Below are positions 17,605-25,755 of a stretch of 64,000 nucleotides of DNA, in pieces. The translations under genes were made by a program, and so were the position numbers. Position 1 is the stretch's first letter; every line of letters starts with the position of its first letter. The notes beneath the pieces were generated by a model. That model was not told where the DNA came from. It did no database searches and was given only the letters and a program-made list of their open reading frames with translations. The DNA is from Streptomyces sp. CB01249 (GTDB lineage: Bacteria > Actinomycetota > Actinomycetes > Streptomycetales > Streptomycetaceae): positions 635,125 to 699,124 of the forward strand of contig NZ_LISW01000002.1 of NCBI RefSeq assembly GCF_001905735.1. The letters are read 5' to 3'.

Positions 17605-18078
17605 CTAGCGGATGTTCGGGTCGAAGGTGAAGATCACCAGCGTGCCCAGCAGGACGGTGAACACCGTGGCGGTGTACAGCAGCATCTTCAGCCAGAAGCG
17701 GGTGTTGTCCCGTTCGGCGTAGTCGTTGATGACCGTACGCAGACCGTTGGCGCCGTGCAGCATGGCGAGCCACAGCATCGCCAGGTCCCAGACCTGCCAG
17801 AACGGCGAGGCCCAGCGGCCCGCCACGAAGGCGAAGCCGATCTTGGACACGCCGCCGTCCAGCACCAGCTGGATCAGCAGGTGGCCGAGGACCAGGACGA
17901 CCAGCACGATGCCCGACAGGCGCATGAAGAGCCAGGCGTACATCTCGAAGTTGGTGCGCGAGCCCTTGGGGGTCTTGCCGGTCCGCTTGCGCGGCGGCTC
18001 GATGACGGGGGCCGGGTTGTCGACGTCGTACAGGGAGACGCCTTCGACGGCGCCGATCGCGGAAGTCTCGGTGGACAT
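17605..18078 (-). CDS. sdhD: Succinate dehydrogenase hydrophobic anchor subunit
   Basis: 157-residue membrane anchor with three transmembrane helices in its C-terminal 110 residues (around residues 50-70, 95-115 and 130-150). The N-terminal 40 residues are hydrophilic. Candidate haem/quinone-site histidines are in LVLGHLLIQLVL and AMLHGANGLRTVINDYAERDN; the latter matches the SdhD signature. ATG 18078 is the first codon giving a typical length; an upstream frame overlaps sdhC. It follows sdhC by 5 bp and precedes sdhA. It cannot function without SdhC. Confidence 0.92.
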   Translation of the reverse strand: MSTETSAIGAVEGVSLYDVDNPAPVIEPPRKRTGKTPKGSRTNFEMYAWLFMRLSGIVLVVLVLGHLLIQLVLDGGVSKIGFAFVAGRWASPFWQVWDLAMLWLAMLHGANGLRTVINDYAERDNTRFWLKMLLYTATVFTVLLGTLVIFTFDPNIR

Positions 18079-18083
18079 GGGCC

Positions 18084-18464
18084 TCAGCTCCCGAAGAGTT
18101 CGCGTACGGCGTGGCCGAGCACGGGGTACAGGGCACCCAGCATCAGCACGATCCAGATGCCCAGCACGACCCAGAGCATCTGCTTCTGAACGCGCGGGCC
18201 CTTGGCCCAGAAGTCCACGGCGACGATGCGCAGACCGTTCAGCGCGTGGAAGAGAATCGCGGCCACCAGGCCGTATTCGAGCAGCGCGACGATCGGCGTC
18301 TTGTACGTGGACACGACGTCGTCGTAGGCCTCGGGGGAGACGCGGACGAGGGCGGTGTCCAGGACATGAACGAACAGGAAGAAGAAAATGAGGACACCGG
18401 TGACTCGATGAGCCACCCAGGACCACATGCCTTCCCGGCCGCGGTACAGCGTTCCAGCCGGCAC
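18084..18464 (-). CDS. sdhC: Succinate dehydrogenase cytochrome b556 subunit
   Basis: 126-residue haem b anchor subunit, first gene of the operon. It has three transmembrane helices and the SdhC signatures GMWSWVAHRVTGVLIFFFLFVHVLDT and ILFHALNGLRIVAVDF, whose histidines are probable haem ligands. GTG 18464 is the start because GGAGGG lies 8 nt upstream; an ATG further up (18539) would add 25 residues of disordered sequence. A 243-bp gap with no gene precedes it and must hold the operon promoter. TACGAT at about 18551-18556 on the minus strand is a candidate -10 box, without a clear -35. Confidence 0.92.
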   Translation of the reverse strand: MPAGTLYRGREGMWSWVAHRVTGVLIFFFLFVHVLDTALVRVSPEAYDDVVSTYKTPIVALLEYGLVAAILFHALNGLRIVAVDFWAKGPRVQKQMLWVVLGIWIVLMLGALYPVLGHAVRELFGS

Positions 18465-18707
18465 GGAAGAACCCTCCGGGAGCGGGGATTGGGGTCGGCC
18501 GGCTTGACTGTCGGTCTGACCCGGCCGGGTACGGTCCACCGGCCCCGGCCATCGTAGCGACGGTTTGTCGGTTCGATCGCGCGGGGCCCTCCGGTGTGAT
18601 CAAAGTGGCAACGAAACAGGCACGGACGGGCTATGGACAGCCCTCCGCGACCCTGCTCGGCCCCTCCGTGCGGGGGAATCCGGCCCGCCCGGCCCGCCCG
18701 CAACCCG

Positions 18708-19217
18708 TTATCGACTCGATACCAACGCGGCCAGACGGCCCCGGGCGAGTCGCCGCATCTCGTCCGCCGCGACCGCCCGCTCCCGGTCCTCCTCGTGCCC
18801 CAGCCGGGCCCGGATGCCGGCCAGGACCTGGTCCGGGTGCTCGGCGGGCGGGTAGCCGTCCAGGCAGATCACGAAGGCGTGGCCGAACCTGCGTTCGTAC
18901 TCGGCGTGGGCGGCGGACAGTGCGAGATGGGCGGAGCGGGGCGCGTCCGGCCGCAGCCCCGGTGACTCCTCGGCCGCCAGCGCCTCGGCATGATCGGCGG
19001 GGGTCAGGTCGTAGGCCGCCTCGTCGGCCGCGGCGAGCAGCGCGTCCGTGTCCGGGTAGGGGCGGTGGTCGGCGAGCCGGCGCGCCCAGGCCGCGCTGCC
19101 GAAGCACTCCAGGAGGGCCGCCTCCGCCTCGGGGGCGGGCGCGCCGTTGAACCGGGGCAGGCCCCAGGCGTGCGGGGCGGACCGGGCGGGGGCGCCGCTG
19201 CGGCTCTGTACGGGCAC
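18708..19217 (-). CDS. 2-oxo-4-hydroxy-4-carboxy-5-ureidoimidazoline (OHCU) decarboxylase-like protein
   Basis: About 169 residues resembling UraD, which converts OHCU to (S)-allantoin in uric acid breakdown. Visible family features are the entry segment LPRFNGAPAPEAEAALLECFGSAAWARRLADHRPYP (shown in parts), the helix DALLAAADEAAYDLTPADHAEALAAE, and the C-terminal YERRFGHAFVICLDG followed by IRARLGHEEDRERAVAADEMRRLARGRL. The classical catalytic histidine region is divergent, with HLALSAAHAEYERRF in place of the usual QAGL-type segment. The start is uncertain: GTG 19217 gives a typical length but has no Shine-Dalgarno, and the frame stays open to 19457. No urate genes are adjacent. Confidence 0.7.
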   Translation of the reverse strand: MPVQSRSGAPARSAPHAWGLPRFNGAPAPEAEAALLECFGSAAWARRLADHRPYPDTDALLAAADEAAYDLTPADHAEALAAEESPGLRPDAPRSAHLALSAAHAEYERRFGHAFVICLDGYPPAEHPDQVLAGIRARLGHEEDRERAVAADEMRRLARGRLAALVSSR

Positions 19218-19572
19218 GGCGGTGCGCCGGGCGGGCCGGGGCGGCTGCTCGGGAAGGCCGGCGTGGGACTCGCTGGACCTGGACAGCGGGAGCTCCCGAA
19301 TGGAGAGATGAAGGGGGACTCGGTTGTGAGGAGACTCAACGCTAGCGAGGAGGAGATAAGGGTGGGCGAAGGATGCGCGAATTTCACCCGGACGGGAGAG
19401 TTTCGCGATGCCTGGCGAGCGGATGTGTGAGGAGAATGCCCGGTTACCTCCCTTCATCTGCCCCTTTTCCTTGCGGTTCTGCTCCCTTTACTCCGACCCG
19501 CCCCTGACTTTCCCCCGACCCGCCTCTGACTTTTCTCCCCCCACGTTTCTCCGAACCGGAGGTTTCTGACTG
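19218..19572. other. Intergenic region upstream of the hexosaminidase gene
   Basis: 355 bp between divergent genes. It holds a possible 34-residue ORF (GTG 19326 to TGA 19430, with AAGGGGG upstream) and two imperfect tandem copies of a 19-20-nt unit beginning CCGACCCGCC (19493-19512 and 19515-19533) shortly before the hexosaminidase ribosome-binding site. The last 130 bp are pyrimidine-rich. I see no clear promoter. Confidence 0.5.
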
Positions 19573-21168
19573 ATGGCATCCTCACGCGGCGCCCTCCTGG
19601 CCGTGACGGCGGCGGCCGCGGCGAGCGTCGTGCTCGTCGGCTGCGGCGGCTCCGGAACCGAGCACGGCAACGGCCCCGAGACGTCCCGTGCGGCGTCGTC
19701 GCCTTCCCCCACGCCGTCGCCGACCCGGAGCTACCCGCTCTCCAAAACGCCCCGCACCATCCCCGCCGTACGCGAGCACACCCCCGCCCACGGGCCCGGC
19801 TGGAAGCCCGGCAAGGACAGCGGGGTCGTCCTCGCGAAGGGCAGCGGCAAGCTCGCCGACGAGGGCAAGCTGCTGGCCGGCGAGCTGAAGATCCACTACC
19901 GGGGCGAGGCGGCCGCCCGCGCCGGTGACGTCGAGCTGGCCCTCACCCCGAAGGCGTCCGGCGGGTCCGAGTCGTACACCCTGCGCACCGCCGACGGGCG
20001 GGTGCGGATCAGCGGGCCGGGCGAGGCGGGCGTCTTCTACGGGACACGCACCCTCAAGCAGTCCGTGCGCGCCGACGGCTCGATGCCCGAGGGCGAGGTG
20101 CGCGACCGGCCCGACAAGCCGCAGCGCGGCCTCAACCTCGACATCGCCCGCAAGCACTACACCGCGTCCTGGATCGAGGACCGGATGCACGAGATGGCCG
20201 ACCTCAAGCTCAACCAGCTCGGCCTGCACTTCTCCGACGACCAGGCGTTCCGCATCGAGTCGGACACGCACCCCGAGGTGGTCTCGCCGGACCACCTGAC
20301 GAAGAAGCAGGTCCGGCACATCGTCGCCCTGGCCGGCCGGCTGCACATCCAGGTCGTCCCGGAGATCGACTCGCCGGGCCACCTCGGCGCGGTGCTGCGC
20401 GCCCACCCCGACCTCCAGCTGCACAACGTCTCGGGCGTCGCCTCGACCGGGTCGCTGGACATCTCCAAGCCGGGCGCGGCCAAGCTGATCGACGAGCTGC
20501 TCGGCGAGTACGCGGAGCTGTTCGGCGGTGCGTACTGGCACCTGGGCGGCGACGAGTACCGGGCGCTGATGGCGAGCAACCCGGCCGCCTCCTACCCGCA
20601 GCTCCAGCGCGCGGCGGTCGCGAAGTACGGCTCCGGGGCCGGTATCTCCGACCTCGCCACCGGCTGGCTCAACGACCGGGCGAAGGTGGTCCGCAAGCAC
20701 GGCATGCGGCCGAAGGCGTGGAACGACGGCCAGTTCCGCGACAGCGAGGTGCGCGCCGACAAAGACATCGAGGTCGAGTACTGGACGGGCAAGGAGTACG
20801 GGGCCCGCTCGCCGGAGGAGTATCTGAGCGAGGGCCGCAAGGTCCTCAACCTCAACGACGAGTTCATGTACTACGTGCTCGGCCAGCCCAACGCCTTCGT
20901 CTACCCGACCGGCAAGCGGATCTACGAGCAGTGGACCCCGCTCGTGCTGCGCGGCACCACCCCGGTCCCGGCGCGCTACTCGGACCAGATCCTCGGCGGC
21001 CGGTTCGCGGTCTGGGGCGACTTCCCGAACGCCCAGACCGCCGAGCAGGTCGCCGCGGGCATCCGGATGCCGCTGCGGGCGACGGCCCAGAAGCTGTGGG
21101 TCCCGGGCAAACCGAAGCTGAGCTACGCGAAGTTCCAGTCCCTGGCGAAGGAGATCGACGCGGGCTGA
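19573..21168 (+). CDS. GH20 beta-N-acetylhexosaminidase, lipoprotein
   Basis: 531-residue secreted exo-glycosidase releasing terminal GlcNAc or GalNAc, likely from chitin fragments or glycoconjugates. The N-terminus is a lipoprotein signal with lipobox VLVGC (Cys24), followed by a Ser/Pro/Thr-rich linker. A GH20b-like domain occupies about residues 60-170, and the GH20 barrel begins with QRGLNLDIARKHY. The catalytic acid pair is Asp327-Glu328 in HLGGDEYRA. The substrate-assisted mechanism of the family needs this DE pair, which is intact. ATG 19573 follows CCGGAGGT at 9 nt spacing. No chitin-regulatory dre box was recognised upstream. Confidence 0.93.
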   Translation: MASSRGALLAVTAAAAASVVLVGCGGSGTEHGNGPETSRAASSPSPTPSPTRSYPLSKTPRTIPAVREHTPAHGPGWKPGKDSGVVLAKGSGKLADEGKLLAGELKIHYRGEAAARAGDVELALTPKASGGSESYTLRTADGRVRISGPGEAGVFYGTRTLKQSVRADGSMPEGEVRDRPDKPQRGLNLDIARKHYTASWIEDRMHEMADLKLNQLGLHFSDDQAFRIESDTHPEVVSPDHLTKKQVRHIVALAGRLHIQVVPEIDSPGHLGAVLRAHPDLQLHNVSGVASTGSLDISKPGAAKLIDELLGEYAELFGGAYWHLGGDEYRALMASNPAASYPQLQRAAVAKYGSGAGISDLATGWLNDRAKVVRKHGMRPKAWNDGQFRDSEVRADKDIEVEYWTGKEYGARSPEEYLSEGRKVLNLNDEFMYYVLGQPNAFVYPTGKRIYEQWTPLVLRGTTPVPARYSDQILGGRFAVWGDFPNAQTAEQVAAGIRMPLRATAQKLWVPGKPKLSYAKFQSLAKEIDAG

Positions 21169-21297
21169 GCCGCCGGAAACGCCTCTGACCATGGACAATG
21201 CGGCCACCGGGCATTACGTTCCGGTGGCCGCGCTCGTCCGGGGAGGGACGCGCGCGCTTCTCGCGTCGACGTCTGAATCCTGGGGGGTTCCGTTTCC

Positions 21298-22122
21298 ATG
21301 CTCTGTTCACTCTGCGGTACGAGACCGGTCGGCTCGGCCGGTGCGCGGTGCGCCGTGTGCACCACTGCGGCGGATGCCGCCCGGGGCCAGTCCTGGGCCG
21401 GCAGCCCCGGCTGGGCGCCGGAGCCGCTCGGGCCGGACCAGCTGCGCTCACCGGCCGGCCTGGCCAAGGCGGTGTGCGTGCTGCTCGGCGCGGCGGCCGT
21501 CGCGGACGTGCTGTCGATCGCCGCCGAGATCCACTCCCGTATGTTGCTCGCGGACGGGCTGGACGACGGTTTCCTGGCGGTGGACGACCACGAGCTGACC
21601 CTCGCCGACAACATGACCGGGACCGCGGGTGTCCTCCAGATGCTCACCTTCGTGGCGACGGCCGTGGTCTTCCTCGTGTGGCTGCACCGGGTCCGGCGCA
21701 ACGCGGAGGTGTTCGACCCGTCCGCCCACTCGCTGCGGCCCGGCTGGGCGATCGGCGGCTGGTTCGTACCCGTCGGCAACCTGTGGCTGCCGTACCGGGT
21801 GATGAGCGGTGTGTGGTCCGCCAGTGCCCCGCTCGACGGCCTCGGACACCGGTCCTTCGTGCCGCGCGGCCTGCTGAACGCATGGTGGGCGGCGCTGGTC
21901 GTGGACCAGCTCGTGAGCCGTGGTGTCACCCGCTATTACGCCAACGCGGAGAGCGGGGACGAGATGGTGCGCGGGCTCGACATGCTCGCGGCCACCGACG
22001 CGCTGGACCTCGGCGCGGCGGTCCTGGCCATCCTGGTCGTCCGCAGGGTGACGGCGATGCAGTCCCGGCGCGTGGAGATCGGCCCGGTCCCCGCGGTGCC
22101 GCGTCCGCTCCAGGCGCACTGA
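21298..22122 (+). CDS. DUF4328 domain membrane protein
   Basis: 274 residues. The N-terminus carries two CxxC pairs (CSLC at residues 3-6 and CAVC near 20) that look like a small zinc ribbon. The rest is the DUF4328 membrane domain with four to five helices, including KAVCVLLGAAAVADVLSI and MLTFVATAVVFLVWLHRVRRNAEVF, and the family-typical stretch RPGWAIGGWFVPVGNLWLPYRVM. The family is common in streptomycetes and has no known function. ATG 21298 begins at the zinc-ribbon; an upstream frame is a shadow. Expression signals are weak, with only a distant G-rich run upstream. Confidence 0.85.
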   Translation: MLCSLCGTRPVGSAGARCAVCTTAADAARGQSWAGSPGWAPEPLGPDQLRSPAGLAKAVCVLLGAAAVADVLSIAAEIHSRMLLADGLDDGFLAVDDHELTLADNMTGTAGVLQMLTFVATAVVFLVWLHRVRRNAEVFDPSAHSLRPGWAIGGWFVPVGNLWLPYRVMSGVWSASAPLDGLGHRSFVPRGLLNAWWAALVVDQLVSRGVTRYYANAESGDEMVRGLDMLAATDALDLGAAVLAILVVRRVTAMQSRRVEIGPVPAVPRPLQAH

Positions 22123-22261
22123 GACGGGGCCCCGGCGGCGGTAATCGGCCAGCAGCAGTGACGCTTTTCGGCCATTCGGCGCTGAATGCGATAACAGGAA
22201 GCGCTGCGCCCCCCTGTGTCCCGGCATGGGGCACTCACGGGAGGGCTGACAGGAGACGCCG

Positions 22262-22834
22262 ATGAGCCTGCTCGACCTGATCGCCGCCGCCGACGAACGC
22301 GGGCTCGCCGCCTCAGCGGTCGCCTGCCTCGAACGCTGTCTGCCCCAGCCCGCCCCGGGCGCCACCGGCCCCGAGCCGCTGCGCCCTCTCTGGGCGGCCT
22401 GCGCCGAGCCCCGCCTCTGGCCCGCCCGCCTCGCCGAGGCCCGCACCGCCCTGGACGCCCTCGCGCACCCCGGCGAACCGGCCGCCCGCGTCCGGGACCT
22501 GCTCGCCGCCGCCCCCGGCGACCGGGCGGGCGAAGCGTTGCGCGCCTGGGCGGACGCCTGCTCGGTGCTGGCCCTGGAGGTCCACCTCGGCCACGACATG
22601 ACCGCCCCCGCGACCCCGGACCCGGTGGCCCGCTGCCGGGCGGGCGACCCCTCGGGCGCGGGCCCGCTGCTGGCCGGTGAGGCGGCCCGCCAGACCGCGA
22701 TCCTGGAGATGCTGGCCGCCCTGGACGAGGACGCCCCCGCCACGGCGGGCCTGCGCCAGATCCGCGACGTCTCCACGGAGGGCGGCCGGATACTCCGCGC
22801 GGCGGCTGCCCGACGGGGACGGGTGCGGTCCTGA
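22262..22834 (+). CDS. Conserved hypothetical protein
   Basis: 190 residues, Ala- and Leu-rich, predicted helical, with no signal peptide or membrane segment. It begins MSLLDLIAAADERGLAASAVACLERCLP. The pattern of amphipathic helices (HPGEPAARVRDLLAAAPGDRAGEALRAWADACSVLALEVH in parts) suggests a helical-repeat fold, but I cannot name a family. ATG 22262 follows AGGAGA at proper spacing, so the start is well supported. It is convergent with the NUDIX gene, with 11 bp between the ends. Coding-strand codon use is typical of the window. Confidence 0.7.
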   Translation: MSLLDLIAAADERGLAASAVACLERCLPQPAPGATGPEPLRPLWAACAEPRLWPARLAEARTALDALAHPGEPAARVRDLLAAAPGDRAGEALRAWADACSVLALEVHLGHDMTAPATPDPVARCRAGDPSGAGPLLAGEAARQTAILEMLAALDEDAPATAGLRQIRDVSTEGGRILRAAAARRGRVRS

Positions 22835-22845
22835 GCCCTCGGCCC

Positions 22846-23346
22846 CTACCGCCAGGCGTACGTCAGGTCGGTGAGCGGGGGCAGCAGCACGTCGGCCCCG
22901 GCCGCCTCCAGCAGCACCGGTCCGGCCGCCGGGTAGAGGTGCAGCCCGGCGGCCTCCGCGAGGGGCACCCAGACCACCCGCGTCCCGTCCTCGGCGTCCA
23001 GCTCGGCGGCCGGGAAGGCCGCGCGCATCTCGCGCGGCACGGTCACCAGATGGATGAGATGGAGCCGGCGGAACGTGCCGGGGCGGCCGGGCCGCGTCGT
23101 GACCTGGTCCTGCACCCGGAGCAGCCGGGGCGGTTCGGGCAGCGCCGCGACATCGAGGCCCAGCTCCTCGCGCAGCTCCCGGGCCAGCCCGGCGGGCACC
23201 TGCTCGTCCGCGTGCAACAGCCCGCCGGGCAGCGAGTACTGGGCCCCGGCGGGCCGCTCCCGCCGGATGAGGCAGAGCTCGCCGCCTTCGACGAGGACCG
23301 CGCACACGCGGACGGGGACGGCGGGAACGCCTTCGGTGGTCGTCAC
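22846..23346 (-). CDS. NUDIX hydrolase
   Basis: 166 residues with an intact Nudix box: GLLHADEQVPAGLARE followed by LREELGLD matches Gx5Ex7REUxEExGU. Members cleave nucleoside diphosphates linked to another group, with Mg2+ held by the box glutamates; the substrate here is unknown. The N-terminus VRVCAVLVEGGELCLIRRERPAGAQYSLPGG is typical of ADP-ribose-pyrophosphatase-like members. GTG 23346 is chosen for the GAGGAT ahead of it. A longer frame to 23412 adds hydrophobic sequence unlike the family. It is divergent from the ECF sigma gene. Confidence 0.87.
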   Translation of the reverse strand: MTTTEGVPAVPVRVCAVLVEGGELCLIRRERPAGAQYSLPGGLLHADEQVPAGLARELREELGLDVAALPEPPRLLRVQDQVTTRPGRPGTFRRLHLIHLVTVPREMRAAFPAAELDAEDGTRVVWVPLAEAAGLHLYPAAGPVLLEAAGADVLLPPLTDLTYAWR

Positions 23347-23641
23347 GGAGTCATCCTCGTACGTGAACAGCCGCCGCGTGGCGGGAAGAACGAGGACGAC
23401 CGGGGCCGCCACCCCCCACAGGAGAGGCCCCGGTCGTCTTCCGCGGGGCCGCAGGGCGACCCCGTACTCATCTCTGCGCCGTGGGTGCGTTTTCTGTCAC
23501 ACCGGGGTGGGGCGATGGAATGTTGCGGGTTGTACAAGTCATGGACGCGGTGCACGCCAAGGACGTAGCGTGCGGAGTCGCGCAGGGTGGCGCGGCAGTG
23601 GTGACCAGCTGCGATTCGGACAGCAGGGCAGGGTTGAGGTA

Positions 23642-24466
23642 GTGCTGGGGGACGACGCGGGGCTTACTGCCGCGGTGCTCGCGGCACAGCGCGGGGACGA
23701 GGACGCCTTCCGTACTGTGTACCGCGCTGTGCAGCCGCGGCTGCTTGGCTACATAAGGACACTGGTGGGGGAGCCGGACGCCGAGGACGTGGCGTCCGAG
23801 TCATGGCTTCAGATAGCCCGTGACCTCGACCGTTTCAGCGGGGACGCCGACCGCTTCCGGGGCTGGGCCGCGCGCATAGCCCGCAACCGGGCGCTGGACC
23901 ACATCCGGATGCGCGGCAGGCGCCCCGCCATCGGCGGCGACGAGACGGAGCTCTCCGACAAGCCGGCCGGTTCCGACACGGCCGACGAGGCGATCGAGTC
24001 CCTGGCGACCGGGCGCACCCTGTCGCTCATCGCCCAGCTGCCGCAGGACCAGGCCGAGGCGGTGGTGCTCCGCGTGGTGGTCGGCCTCGACGCGAAGAGC
24101 GCAGCGGAGACCCTAGGCAAGCGGCCCGGCGCGGTCCGCACCGCCGCCCACCGCGGACTGAAGCGGCTCGCCGAACTGCTCGGGGCGGACGCGGCGGGCA
24201 CCGCGGCCCAGCGCCCGGGCGGCGAGGGCGGACAGCCCGGCCCCGGCCCGGCCAAGCTCCCCGGTCAGGCGGACGGCACCCGGCGGCGCCGGGCGGAGCC
24301 GGAGGGTCCCGAGGCGTCCTCGGCGGCCTTCCGGAAGAATGCGGGGGACGCGCCGGGACGGACCGGGGAGCTCGGTGCCGTACCCGTACAACGCCCCCCA
24401 CGCACCGGCCTGGTGGCTCCCGCCGGTGTGACGCATTCGCGTCTGTGGACGCAGAAGGACATGTGA
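23642..24466 (+). CDS. ECF RNA polymerase sigma factor
   Basis: About 274 residues. Region 2 spans roughly residues 25-95 (YRAVQPRLLGYIRTLVGEPDAEDVASESWLQIARD, in parts, then RFRGWAARIARNRALDHIR). Region 4 follows near 140-190 (LPQDQAEAVVLRVVVGLDAKSAAETLGKRPGAVRTAAHRGLKRLAELL). The C-terminal 80 residues are Pro/Gly/Arg-rich and unlike a sigma domain. The start is uncertain: GTG 23642 fits the family N-terminus, while GTG 23570 has a better Shine-Dalgarno (AAGGA). The stop overlaps the next gene's ATG (TGATG), so the two are coupled, and the neighbour is probably its membrane regulator. Confidence 0.85.
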   Translation: MLGDDAGLTAAVLAAQRGDEDAFRTVYRAVQPRLLGYIRTLVGEPDAEDVASESWLQIARDLDRFSGDADRFRGWAARIARNRALDHIRMRGRRPAIGGDETELSDKPAGSDTADEAIESLATGRTLSLIAQLPQDQAEAVVLRVVVGLDAKSAAETLGKRPGAVRTAAHRGLKRLAELLGADAAGTAAQRPGGEGGQPGPGPAKLPGQADGTRRRRAEPEGPEASSAAFRKNAGDAPGRTGELGAVPVQRPPRTGLVAPAGVTHSRLWTQKDM

Positions 24467-25578
24467 TGGCCGACGAGCAGTACGCATGGCTTGACAAGGA
24501 AGCGGCGGAGAAATTGCTCCGCGGCGAACCGGTCGACCCTGCCGAAGGCCGTCCCCGCCAGGACGCCGAACGCCTGGCCGCCGCCCTCGACGCCGTCGCC
24601 CGCACCGCCCGTCCCGCCACCGGTGAACTCCCCGGCGAGGCCGCCGCGCTCGCCGCCTTCCGCGCCGCCCCCCGCAGCCCCCGTACCGCCGGGATCACGG
24701 CCGCGCACGAGGACGAGGCCGAGACGGCGACGCTCGCCCCGGTCCACATAGGCCGGGCGACGAGTCCGAAGCGCACCGACCGCCCGTTCCGCTGGAGCCG
24801 CCCCCTGCGCTTCGGACTCGTCGCCTCGCTGGCCTGCTGTGCCATAGGAGGGGTGGCCGTGGCCGCCGGGTCCGGGATGCTGCCCGGCCCCTTCGGACGG
24901 CACACCCCCTCACCGGCGACCTCGGTCTCGGCCGCCGAGTCCCCCGAGGAACTGGGCACCGACGTGGTCCCCGACGAGGAGACCTCCGCGCCCCCGCCGC
25001 CCGGCACCCCCACCCCGGACGCCCCGCCCCCCGGCGACCGTCCCGACGCCGACGACGAGGACACCGCGCGCCCCGGCGACGGCGCGTCCCACGACGACCG
25101 GAGCGGCAAGGACGACGGCACCGGCACCGACCGGACGGGCGGCAGCCGCACCGGCGGCGCCACGGCCCCCGGCGACGGCGCCTCCCACGACGACGGCGAC
25201 GACGACGAGGACACCGGCAAGGGGAACGGCCACTCCGGCGACGACCCCTCCGGCTCCTGGTACGCCAAGACCCTCCAGGCGTGCCGCGACTACCGGGACG
25301 GCACGCTCGACGCCGACCGCCGCACCCGCCTCGAAGCCCTGGCCAAGGGCGCCCGCAACCTCGACCGGTTCTGCGACCGGCTCCTCGACGCCGAGGACGG
25401 CAAGCACGGCAGCGGCTCGGGCGACGCCGAGCAGGGCGGCGACGCCTCCGCGCCGCTCCCCGCCATCCGGTTCACCGAGTCGCCCGGCCCCTCGACGGCG
25501 GCCGTCGCGCCGGACCCGGGGGCGACGGATTTCGCCTCCGAGGACCCCCGGCCGGCGGCCTCCGCGGCGGCCCGCTGA
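24466..25578 (+). CDS. Single-pass membrane protein, probable anti-sigma partner of the ECF factor
   Basis: 370 residues. The cytoplasmic N-terminus (1-115) begins MADEQYAWLDKEAAEKLLRGEPVD and could bind the sigma factor, although I do not see a classical ZAS zinc motif (HxxxCxxC). One transmembrane helix lies at about 123-142 (FGLVASLACCAIGGVAVAAG). The outer part has a long Pro/Asp/Gly/Thr-rich linker with two copies of a GDGASHDD unit, then a conserved-looking segment SGSWYAKTLQACRDYRDGTLDADRRTRLEALAKGARNLDRFCDRLL. Start codon overlap with the sigma gene (TGATG) and topology support a regulatory partner; the role is inferred. Confidence 0.72.
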   Translation: MADEQYAWLDKEAAEKLLRGEPVDPAEGRPRQDAERLAAALDAVARTARPATGELPGEAAALAAFRAAPRSPRTAGITAAHEDEAETATLAPVHIGRATSPKRTDRPFRWSRPLRFGLVASLACCAIGGVAVAAGSGMLPGPFGRHTPSPATSVSAAESPEELGTDVVPDEETSAPPPPGTPTPDAPPPGDRPDADDEDTARPGDGASHDDRSGKDDGTGTDRTGGSRTGGATAPGDGASHDDGDDDEDTGKGNGHSGDDPSGSWYAKTLQACRDYRDGTLDADRRTRLEALAKGARNLDRFCDRLLDAEDGKHGSGSGDAEQGGDASAPLPAIRFTESPGPSTAAVAPDPGATDFASEDPRPAASAAAR

Positions 25579-25755
25579 GCGTCCGTACCGGTCGGTGTGA
25601 CGTTTTCCGGCCTGCCGACGCTGTACGGAATGAGCCGACTGGTCATCGGCAGCGCCCGGAGCCGGGGTTCCCCCCGTACCTGCGGCTCGGCGCACATGGC
25701 GCGGGCGGGACACGTTCCCCCGGTCCCGTCCGCGCCCCTCATTCCTCCCGCCGCC

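Noticed and set aside
19493..19533. Two near-identical 19-20-nt units suggesting a repeat array
   Set aside because: Only two copies, without constant spacing or further units, so no CRISPR or longer array; kept as a note in the intergenic entry.
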